This document shows, piece after piece, positions 45,501 to 57,500 of a stretch of 64,000 nt of DNA. This stretch comes from Ligula intestinalis. Lineage: Eukaryota > Platyhelminthes > Cestoda > Diphyllobothriidea > Diphyllobothriidae. The position numbers and the translations under genes are program-made. The DNA lies in the NCBI GenBank assembly GCA_036362985.1, contig JAYGXS010000002.1:15797726-15861725 (forward strand), written 5' to 3'. The notes under the pieces are model-generated. The model worked only from the letters and a program-made list of their open reading frames with translations, had not been told where the DNA came from and searched no databases. The number at the start of each line of letters is the position of its first letter. Positions within the stretch are counted from its first letter, which is position 1.

Positions 45501-48500
45501 CTGCTCCATAGAAGTCGCCGTTTCGGACCAATACTTCTGCCGATCATCTCTGGCCGACTTTGCTGTCAGCTTTCGAAGTTGGCGGAAGGAGGCATCGTTC
45601 CGGGACCTGGCTCGAGTCGTCTCAGCCGATAGCTGGAGGGTTCTTCCGCTGATCCAGTCACTGCGGCGACGCTGAGTGAATCCGAGAATCTTTTCAGCTG
45701 CCCCATAGATGGATGTCTTCAGTGATGGCCACTTGTACTGCCCTCGTTGTCAGCCTGGGTCATAAGACGGGACTGGATTTCTGTGCTTAAAGCCTCAGTA
45801 GTGTTGGTTTGCCGGAGCTTAGCGACATCAAGGCGTCTCGCACGTGGCAGTTTGGGCACAGATGATAGGTGAACCTTCAGGCGCGTGCGAACGAGAACAT
45901 GGTCAGACCCGTGGACGTTACCAGTTTCGGTACCTCGCATCGACCTGCTATCGTGGACCCAGCTGCGAAACCGTGAACCAACTAGAATGTAATCGATCTG
46001 ACTGGCGGTACGGCCATCGCTCGAATACCAAGTCAGTAGATGTTTGTGACGATGCTGAAAGCATGTGTTGGTAACAAACAGTCGGTTCTGTTCGGCAAAC
46101 TGCAGCATCCTCTCAACATTGTCCGTTCGAGAGCCAAGCCCAAAACGACCAAGAAGGTGGCTGTTTGTCGGGACACCGGGTCCAGTCCGGCCATTCCAGT
46201 CCCCGGCAACAATTAGCAGATCTCGACGAGGGAGTCGTTCAGCTAGCTCCTGCAGCTGCGATTAGAAATTATCTTTCTCTTGCTGTTCAGCCGCCGACGT
46301 AGGTGCATACACAGATACGACGGAGATGTTCGTAAAATGGCCTTTTAGTCGAACATAGGCCATTCGGTCGTTGACTGGTTCCCATGCTAGTAGTGCACGG
46401 TTAGCTTCTTCTGAGAGGGCAATAGCCACACCGTGTTTACCAGATGAGTCACTCGGACCGCTGTGATACAAGGGGAAATAAGAATCGACCCCCGGGATTT
46501 TGATTTCTTGGGTGCCTGAGTCGGGGAGTCGGACCTCTGACAAGCAACAAACATCCACGTGATATTCATGGAGACTGTGCGCTGTCAGACTTTGAGTACC
46601 AGGTTCCAGAAATGTTCGCACATTCCAGCATCCAATACCAAGAGTCCGTTTTTTGTTTAGCAGTCCAGCTTGCACATTATTCGCCCGCACCACCGGACAA
46701 GGGTTGCGGAGCGCGTCGGTTCCCGCGGACGCCGTAGCAGTAGTCGTAGTAAGGTAAGAAGACATCATAAGGTTTCTTGGGAATTTTGAATACAGGTGGG
46801 TCCCCAACGGCCGCTCGGATTCTTTGTTCGAGGTTGTCTCCTCTAGCACTTTGGCTCAAGAACCTAACCACAAGGCAGTGGTGTTTGTGGCAAGCAAACC
46901 TATTTAATGGCGGTTCACGCTCGCCATGTCACAGTGTCGTCATTGAGCCTTGCGGTATTTTATAAGGCAGTCGGTGCGCCAGACCTCAGCCCACAGCGCC
47001 CTGGTAACACTGTCGCTGCTGCGTCCGCGACTGCTTATTCGCCACACCCGGGAGTCTGCTTATTTCGCAGCTAACCTTCACTGAAGGCCGCGCCACTATC
47101 CGCCACCCGTGGACGCGCCAGGTAGCCTGCAGCTTGGCTAACAGGTAACCCTCCTATCCCGGGTAACCCGCCTTCATAAAGACTATTACCTGCCATCTTC
47201 TGCGTAAGCTGCATGTGAAAGATTTCGTGAGTATAAAATACAGAACTATAATGTCAGGAAATTTCAATGTTCTTATCTGAAAATGGCATTTTTGTGTCCT
47301 GTCGAAATCTCGAGTGTGATCGATTGCGGCATCTTTACCCCACTGTCGTTTCAGATAGCACTGCTGGTTTTTGCATACAAAACTTTGCGTGTGCCAATAG
47401 CGATTTTTAGTGGTCATTTTAATTCAAGGCTTAGTGTGCACACAAACGTGTGTCTCCATACGATATCCCCTCATTTGATGAAAACATCGAGCATGCTATT
47501 TGTTTTTGCTTCAGTAGTTTGTTCTTACTGTTGATTGTCGAAAGAAATATCGCCTATGAAACGTGGATTCATAGCTTTCCGGCCCATAAATTGCTATTGC
47601 GTACTTATATGTACAGTAGACGCCGTTGATCATGCAATATTTCGACATATGTGAAAGACTAATACTCTTTCGCTAATCGGAATTGACTCCAGTTGTGATA
47701 CTGATTATCGTGTAGTCTATTCTGAAGTTATTTCAGTCAGGACAGGATGCCGGCTTTTTAACGAGCTTCGTTCCCACTCCTAGCAAAACGTATCTATTGT
47801 AAAAACTGACTTCTTAAGTAGCGTACCTTTTTATCATTGATTTTGATTGCCTTTATAAATTCAGGTATATTTTATTGAAAACATGCACGAAAAAAATATT
47901 TCTTGTACATGTTTGATAGAAAATTACGCCTTCTTTTATACTTGAAGGAAGGGTAGCTTTCGGTTTTAAAAAGTTGCCCAATTGCCGAATAATTTTCTAA
48001 CCTAGTGATTGCTATACCCGAATTAAAGGTTTAGAAACTGCGCACTGTGTAAATCTTGTTCAAGGAAAAGTACGTTTTCACGTGCAGTCTGAAGAAGAGG
48101 TCACATGAGTGTCATAAAATATTGAAATAGATGTGGAACATATTTTATGCAGTTTAGGTAGCGTTAATAAACTGACAGATACGATGTTTTATGAATAAAT
48201 GCCTCACCGTTGTAGAAAAGCTCATAATTAGCAACTTTTTGCTAGGATTGGGAACGAGGCTCGTTAAAAAGCCGGCATCCTGTCCTGACTGAAATGACTT
48301 CAAAATAGACTACACGATAATCAGTATCACAACTGGAGTCAATTCCGATTAGCGAAAGAGTATTATTCTTTCGCATGTGTCAAAATATTGCATGATCAAC
48401 GGCGTCTATTGTACTTATGTATCCACACGGACAATAGCAGTGGATCTCTGAAAGCATAATGTGGCTGATTTTACTTTTTTTTCTGCGCCGAAAATCGGGG

Positions 48501-51500
48501 GATGCACATGTATTGATAAAGGCCAGGCTTAAAATGAACGTTTGTGCACTGAATGTGCGGCAATTTCATAAGGAACTTATGTCATCTCAACCCCCTTAGT
48601 AAATCACTTCTCTTACGTCTGCAAACATAACTCTGCAGGAAAGTGTGTCCAAAAAGTGCAAAATTTAGTTCAAAGAATCCCAAAATAGGCGTAGGATTGC
48701 TTGAGACCATAATCCAAAGACCGCATATGACGTGTAAACTTCACCGCTACCGGTATCACCAATCGGGTTGTGAGTAGCGGTTGCCTCTTGCCTACGCTCG
48801 GTGGATGTGCAGGGCAGCCTACATTGGTCGGTTATCATATCTTTTTAATGGTACGCCTTTTGTTTTGTTCTCTTCCTGCACAGCAGGCCTGATTTGCATT
48901 GTTTGCACATTATATAATAGCAAATCTCAAAGGTAGTTACTTCTGACACTGACGCAATACTATGCCCAGTTTTATAAACTTTTTGGTTAAGATTTTCCTA
49001 CTAACTTTTTTTCATTCTATTTCAACACAAATTCAGTCTGTATGTAAGTAAAGCCATCTTGTAGTCTTTCCAGTTTTTATGATGAGTTCATTTAACAAGC
49101 AGTTGTACAAAATCATATTACCCCGATCATATAACGTCAGGCAGGAAAATGTCCGACAAAAGCTCCTGGACGGCACGTTTAAATCACAAAACCGAATTCC
49201 CTGTATTCACCTGGAACGCATTTCCTTCAGAGACTTATACGAGGCCTGAGGTGCCCAGTATACTCAAGGGGCATTTACAAACAAGAATCGCCAGATGGAC
49301 TATCCCATTGGCCAGATTCTAGCAATTCAATATGTCAGCTAGAATTTGCAAATGAATGAATCAGATTTCCTCGTGATGACTGCGTATGCAAAATTTTTGA
49401 AGAAACTTCTCTGAGAGAAGTCTAAAAGGATCTCTAAATAACACCAACTAGAAAAACGCAAAGGTGTCGTAGGCTCTAATAAAAACCAGTAACTATATTC
49501 CATAATTTATTCTGAAAAAAAAATTGGTATAGGCCAAAGAGCTTGAAAAGTGGTTTGATAGTAGAAGCGCTCTCTTCATTCTGTGTGCAACATTTTCTCA
49601 TACCTTCATTAAAAAACCGAAGGACACTTTGCAAGTAAACATGTGCTCATTTCACCTACTTGTACCTTTCGACCCCTTGTGCAGGTGACTGAAAGTGTGA
49701 ATGAGTTCGACGCAAAGGGCGAAACTCCGCTCAGTTTGGCTCTCAGTTTGGGACACTTTGACGTGGCCTCTGCCCTTTTGGAGGCAGATGCAAGCCTCAG
49801 TGTGGTTCTCCATTCCGGCCAGCACAGTCTTCTCCAAGCTGCCCTGCTTTCTTCCAATACGGCCGCTGCTCTTTACTTGTTGGAACACAAGTGTCAAGTA
49901 AGCTCTCAAATTAATAATGAAAATAATATTGAGTTTTTTTTGTCGTCCTCATCTTTGCCACTACTACTACCACCACCGTCGTCGTCATTATCATCACCGG
50001 CAAAATTATCTCAAGATGACAGGAACCCCGAAAAAATAGAGCCTGCTTGTTAGCCTGATTAGAAGGTACTGGGTTCGTCCATAACTAGTGGATGGCAGGG
50101 CCTTAATCAGTGACAGCTCCCGATCTTCCGAATAAGCGATCAGGAACCAAGCAACATACATTCTACAACGCGCCCTAGACAATAATCAAGCAAATTGGTT
50201 ACCTGTAGAAATGTGAAAAGGCATTATTGTGTGACGAATTCTACCCACAATTCAGCGATGCTCGAATGATCATCCAACTCAATCCTGAAACTTAAGCTTG
50301 TTGCGTGGCTGGGATGAATGGAAATGCCTACCTCCCCATTTAAAAACTATGGAAACCCTCCCTAAATCAAGTCGCCACAGGCGACGTATTTCCAGAGGGC
50401 TGCGGTGTTGTCGAGGTTTTTAACTATCTGGTTGGGTGTGGCGCCGGCCAGTGGTCTCGATCAATGTCGGTGGCCACTCAAAGATAATAATAACAACAAG
50501 AATAACACGCGTCATCACCACCGGCTTAATAAGCTTGAGGTGACAGGACCTCCGGGGAAATAGAACCTGCCCGCTAGTGTTATTAGGAGGTGCTTGTCGC
50601 GTTCACCAATAGCCAATAGCAAAGCGGGCAAAGGTAGTTTAAGTAGTGCGCCTCATATATCCCTAGTCTCAGCATTTCGTCCTACGATAGCGGGGGTTAT
50701 AGGGGTTTTTGGGGTGGGGAAATAGGATAGGCAGTGAAGGAAATCTGTAGAAGTAAGTGTTAAGTAGAAAAATGTAGTTGAATTTTGTTTTCCCGCGGCC
50801 GCTGAGAGTAAGTTATTCCGCATGTAAATTGAAGGTGTGCGCGGCGCTTCGCGCCGCGGACTTTACTAATCTAACTCCAAAACGGTAATTTAAACCTCAG
50901 GTAAGTCGAAGTAGACGACCTCCTAACCGCCATTTCTGTTTTTTAAGCATTTCCACAAACCTGCATTTTGATAAATGGGTTTTTCCGCAATGCGTTTAAC
51001 GATAATAAAGATAAGGAGAACCCACAGATATAAATAAACAATATTTCTCAATAGAATAAAATAAAATGCATATAGCAGTTATTAAATTATATTCCATTGC
51101 TTATAATAATTCCCCACCCATAAACCCTCTATAACCACCGTTTCCATAGGAAAAAAATACCGGGCCTTGGGGTATATGAGGTGCACTGCTTAAAATATTG
51201 GTGCTGCAGAGCGTTAATCACAACCACTTCCACCAAACAAAAAGCCACTCTGCAAGCTGATATAAGGCATTTGATTATTGATGTAACTGATTAGAGTTGG
51301 AGTCTCTCATTTAATTAATCTCATTCCGAACTGGGACGCAACTTGAGAAAGAACCTATGAACATCTAAGCATAAGAATTTAAAAAAAAACAGTCGACCAC
51401 GAACTTTCCTGTTTTGAGTACAGTTTTGCGAGTGCTGCAAGCAAATTTCCTAAATTTGTAAATGTTTGATTATTTCTCCCATACCAGTGGGAACGCATTT

Positions 51501-54500
51501 ACGAAAACTTATAAATAATAATGAGCAACATTAGGCATATTAAGTACTTAAAAGAACTATAAGAGGTACTAAGTGGTTGTTAAGAAAAATAAAATTTTCT
51601 CGATAATTCCCAGCTTGTGAAGACGTCAAAAATAGCTATAAATTAGAACAATAAATTCAAATAGTTTGCTGATTATAACACTTAAAGCAACCACTTTCTT
51701 TACACAAAAAGAATTTGCCTTCAGTTGAAATATTTGGTATATTCGAGAATGATTACATTCGTTGTTATTGAATATCTTTGAACAAATTCCCTCTTCATTT
51801 GGGAAATTTTTGCTGTGTTCATTGATCAGTTTATTTATTGTCCGTTTGTTAAACGTTAACATCAAATCCTTTAAAACAAGATATAACTAAACAGCATTTA
51901 CCGAAAAACTAGCTTTTAGATATTATTTCCTATGGAGATGGCCATTTTGGTCAAATGTAGAAATGCTTCAAAAAAACAAACCACATTTTCCAGCATACAA
52001 CATGTTTGCTAGATACCACGCATATTGTTATTCCTAAGCTTGATAAAAAACGTTTCCATCATAGGTAACCTCTTTAAAAAAGGCCTGTATTGGATATTTA
52101 GCTGACGAACTTCTGCGTATATCAACTTTTTTCAAGGTAATGTCACAGTGAAATTGGAGACTTTTGACAATTTCCCCTATTTACCTGAAGAAGAACGATT
52201 AAATTTGACTGGAAATGAAAGAACATATCTTTCTCTTTATAATGGATTATTTTTCGCTTCAGGAGATTTATTACAAGATCCGTAATGATCCTCCAAATGC
52301 AAAAAAATCAGGCCACGTATATGACCATTTTTGGAATGCTTATTATTCTTCTGTCTGTTCCGTTTCTAAATAACGCTTGAGCGGAACCTATTGTTTACAA
52401 AAAATATTTTTCTACATGACTTACATTCAATAAGGCTTTCTATTGGCTGGCTGCGCAGTTACATGTAGAAACTTTTTTTACGCGTATGACAAGCTGTTCA
52501 GTAAACGAAAATGTTCTACCAATAACTTTTTTGTTACTGCATTTTTGCAAAAAATAACTTCACAGAATAGCTAAATATAATTTTTTAAGCTTTTATTTGT
52601 GCTTGTTTCTGAAAATAAATCCGATTTCTTAAACTTCGCTTAGTTCCATTTGATCAACTTCACACAAAATTTTCCAGTACTGGAAGGGATTATTATTCCA
52701 CCTTTTTTTTACTAATTATGGAATTCTTCCACAGCACAATGATTTAGCAAAAGTGAGAGCCTATCTCCCCCAATAAATTTAAATAAGAGGGCAGTTTTGC
52801 AAACCAAAGCCCTTCTTGTTATTAAATCCACTCAGTTTAAGTTCTGCAAATATTCCCATTCTTAAGTTGAAAAGTCAAGATTGGCAAACATATGTTTTCA
52901 GCAAATCATCGTCAGGCCAGAACATTTGCAGGGTAATTAAAACTATACAGATAGACAGGGTTAAATAGTGTAGTCTAATTACAATTCATCATTTACGCGT
53001 CGCCCACATGGCGAGGTCGGCGGGTAGAGGTTTGTGCGTCCGGGGAGGGGAGGAGGGGTAGGGGGGGGGTAATTGGGTTGTTTGTGGGGGTTGATCAGAG
53101 GGCAGATGCATGGGGGGATAATTGCTGCTATTTGCGCACAGCGCACACACTGGGGTGTGGGGGCAAAGTGCGATCGTCACCTGGCGTCGGGGTCGGCCAC
53201 GGAAGTGAAAGGGCTTCTGTCAGTTTCTTCTGACAGCACAGCACCGGATTCTCTAGCCGTATAGCTACTGCTTCGGCTGTTGCAAGCACCCGTTGGCGTA
53301 GGCCCTTGGAAAAGTTGGCTGGTGTCCGGTAGACAACCTGAAAGGCTTTGTTAGGTTGTTCAGGTTCTCTACCGGACACCAGCCAACTTTTCCAAGGGCC
53401 TACGCCAACGGGTGCTTGCAACAGCCGAAGCAGTAGCTATACGGCTAGAGAATCCGGTGCTGTGCTGTCAGAAGAAACTGACAGAAGCCCTTTCACTTCC
53501 GTGGCCGACCCCGACGCCAGGTGACGATCGCACTTTGCCCCCACACCCCAGTGTGTGCGCTGTGCGCAAATAGCAGCAATTATCCCCCCATGCATCTGCC
53601 CTCTGATCAACCCCCACAAACAACCCAATTACCCCCCCCCTACCCCTCCTCCCCTCCCCGGACGCACAAACCTCTACCCGCCGACCTCGCCATGTGGGCG
53701 ACGCGTAAATGATGAATTGTAATTAGACTACACTATTTAACCCTGTCTATCTGTATAGTTTTAATTACCCTGCAAATGTTCTGGCCTGACGATGATTTGC
53801 TGAAAACATATGTTTGCCAATCTTGACTTCTCCACTCAGTTTATCAAAATAACCTGTCCGATATACGCTAAATTAGCCGGTTAAATTTTGACCTGAATTT
53901 TGCTTGCAGGATTCGCAGAACTGCAATTTATCTACTCTCACTACATTTTGCTTCTCAGATAAATTTGAAGTAGGTGAGAAACGACACACGAACTTTATGA
54001 TCATGAGTCATTTAATCTTCATGAACTGGTCACCGGCTGCATAAGCTGGTGACGCATAAGCCTGCCTGCTCACGTTTTAATTCTCTCTGTCTACTTCTAA
54101 ACGAAACCACCTACCCTTTTTGTCATTGGCCTAGGTGGAGGCTGTAAATCCGGACACCCAGGACAGTCCATTGCACCTGCTATGTCGAGGTTTTTGTTCC
54201 TCAGCACCATCAGACCACCAAAGAAAGCTAGTGGAACAGCTTTTGCGGGCTGGGGCAAATACTCAGATCCTAGATCCTAGCGGACAGTAAGTATCAACAG
54301 AACACAACCCAATCTAACTGCTCTGTGCTCCTTATTATTTTGTGATGATTTGCCGACGCGCAGTTCAATTTTTCTAACATATAACAACAGAAAAACAGGA
54401 TCTTTTAAACAACTTATGCTTCTGTAAGTTCTGTCCCATACTTTTATTTTTAGGTCGGGCCTCCATCTCTGCATTTTGCATCAAAATGAGGTGGCCTTTC

Positions 54501-57500
54501 AGGTCTTGCTGACAAATTCTCAACACTGTGACGTCAATTTGCTCAATCGCGAAGGGATATCACCCCTGTGGTTGGCTCTTGTGGCCCAATTTGTTCCAAA
54601 ACCCCTCAGCGACGAAGCTGTTCAGAGTCTTTCAAAGTTAGGATTCGCAGGTGTGGTCGGCGTTTTAACTCTCTGTGCAAAATGTTCTTCAAAAAAATTG
54701 CATGTCCGTAGCTTCCTGCAGCTGTATACAAATTATAGATTCAAGTATTTGTTCTTAAGACACCGCATTCAGAGCCCCGCGGTTGCCTTAGCTACTACTA
54801 TTAACGAACTGTACTATTAGTGCGCCCAACTTTAATGTCGATCATATAGGAATGGATTTCTTGTGCCCGAACTCCCTACCCACCCGAACATGTGGTCTAC
54901 CTTAAAGGAAGTTGCTTAAAATTACAAAGGCCTGAAAGAGTGACCCACGGAGGTCAAACTACGCGTGTTCTTAACTGAAGGGATCTCTTGACTTGTTGGA
55001 TGATGTAAACTGGCGATTTTCTTCACCTGAGAGATGTTTGTCACTAGCCCGTAACTTTTAATAAGCAGTCACACTTGAATGACTCAAGATAGCCCGAATT
55101 GAGAAGACGACGACTCGATCGCTGGGACAGTACTTATATTCGCCTGAATTTTCGAGATCTGTGGCGGATTCGTCATCAGAGACAGTCAGGGAGCAGTAAC
55201 AGATATGGGTAGCGAATGTGCAGGAGTTTGCAGTATTTACCGGACAGTAATTACTGCAAACATACAAGGAAAATTAGCGCTGATTGTCTTCTCACTTGTT
55301 CATAGTTTGTTGAACAGCATGCGCGCTCTGACCTACTGAACTTTCATCACGCGTGGTGGACTCGGGCGTGATGATTGCTCGGCTATCTGGCCCTCCCGTG
55401 TTGGCGTAGGATGACGCGGTGGCCTGTGCGTTCCCCAAGTGGCGACTTGCGTTGGTCAAACTGACTCTCAGCACCGAATATGGATAGGGCAAATCGTTGC
55501 ACTTGTTTATGGATTGGGGGCCCGTGAACCATGACTCATAGCTCGAATTAATTGCAAGGTGGATTTATGACATTATCTTCTGCTCTATCAGAAAAAGAAG
55601 ACCAGAATGACCATTTTGAAAACTGGCAGTCAGGACAAGCCTGGTATGATATACAATTTTGGAATGCAGAAGAGCAGTTGACGAGCATACCTAAGCTTTC
55701 GATAAATTCTCATCACACCAGTACATTTAAATGGGAACGGGGTGCAAGTTAAAACACGCGGTCAGTAATGTTTGAAAGAGTGCATGCAGTTAATTGACCG
55801 TTGGCCATGCCAAGCGCGGAGATAGCAGGTGGTTCTTTTGTGCACACAAGTTTGAAATAATCATCGCAGTTTAATTCGCTTCTTTCTGGTAGTGTTTCTT
55901 TACTGAAGTAAACATTACTTACAGGAATCATAAGCGATATTCACACGTATGTCCTTTACAGAAACTTAACTCAGCAAACATGAGAACAAAGTTTTTTCCT
56001 ACCATCTCCGGCGCCAGATCTGCTTTTACCAACATTTGTTAATTCAGTTTTTTGTAACAATAGTTGACACTATTTTGATCGGCATTGTTTGCTTTTTTCT
56101 CATGTACCGGACTGTCTAACCGTTAAAGGCAGCACATGTTCACAATTAGTCGTTTCAATTACTTTGTGACAGAAAGTACATTTAAAATCTTCGGTAGTTA
56201 CTTAATTTTGACTTGGCAAGAAACCGAAGTTTTTCTTTTGACGAAATTGTGGTCCTTTTAAAAGACCGGAGGACTTGCTAAATCCGAGAGGTATGGCGTT
56301 TTATAGCACAGCTTTCTAAACTGACTTTTTCCCTCTCTAGACAAGGTGAGACAGTCCAACTATACGCCTTTACTCATATAACTTATGTTTTATAACGTCA
56401 ACTGGTCTGGAGTTCTTTCTAGTTCGATCGAGTTCAAGGTCAACCACTGTATTATAAACATGTTTTTCGTCGTCCATTGCTTATTATCCTACTGATTATT
56501 GCCCTAATTCTAAACTTTCACTGCTATTTGAAACTAGTTGACCTCCTTGGAAAAAAATCCAAGGAATTTGCCAAGCAGCTGGTTACAGCTGGTGCGAATG
56601 TGGACTTGGAACTGATCACGACAGTGTCCGAAATGCCACCTCCGTATTGTTGGCCGGCACCAGGCGATACGGCTCTTCTGGCTGCTGCACGCCACGGACT
56701 TGAAGCCGCTGTCCTCTTCCTCCTCGATCTCCCCAGCATCCGAACTGATGTATGCTCGCGCTCTACCGTTGGAGAGTCACCTCTGCATCTGGTCGTTGAA
56801 AGTGGCCTCGCAGATGCAGCCTGTGGCTTAGCGAGACTCCGCGCCTGCCCTAACACTCTTCGCATTTCTGTTTCTTCTCCTCAGGTATGTAGGAGTCTAG
56901 CCATGAGTGCGCTCAGAGCACTATGACTATCACGGAGATGGGGTGAGACCAGCAGGAGTTGCTTATTGTATGCAGCAACTCGGTGTTGATCTAAATCCCC
57001 GACTCGCGGCAGGCCCGGGCCTTGCGCGCGCGTCTGTCTGTTAGTGTGCTGTGGACATAAATGCATAAAAGTCATGCGAGAGTGAGTAATTGGCCACTTG
57101 ATAAACTGCTTAGCCAATAGCACAATCGCCACTGCAACCGACGCTATCGCGTAATGTTGAGGCTAATAAGGTTAACACTAACGGCTTCGAGATTTAAGGG
57201 CCGGTTCCCTTAGGAGAAGCGACAGAAATTATGAGAAGGCCAGAGTGTCAGGAAGAATTTATTCTGTACATACGGGTTGTAAAATAGTTAGGAGAAATTT
57301 TTGACTGTCGGAGCGCACGTCCAGCCGCGAGGGATCTAGGCTCGAAGTAATGTCTAACGGCAGTAATCCAAGCGGCCACCAAAAACTGTCTTTGTCTCAT
57401 TCAGCCCTGCAGGTGATTGGTTAGAGGTTACGCACCGGCGTGGACTCAGCTGAGACTGGGCGTGTTAGTAGGTCGCACCCGACACTGAGCGAGAGGCGGA

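Larger units (their letters stand above)
43650..47160 (-). mobile_element. RTE-clade LINE, near full-length, antisense in ANKFY1 intron 4
   Basis: A GC-rich 5' leader (about 46900-47160) is followed by one long ORF with apurinic endonuclease and reverse transcriptase and a very short 3' UTR, the layout of RTE elements. It is broken by one stop (46262-46264) and frameshifts near 45735 and 45430. The insertion is in the opposite orientation to the host gene, so its coding strand is not in the ANKFY1 transcript. Confidence 0.85.

Noticed and set aside
49898..50053. Continuation of exon 5 open frame
   Set aside because: GTAAGC donor at 49898 and loss of ankyrin pattern mark it as intron read-through.
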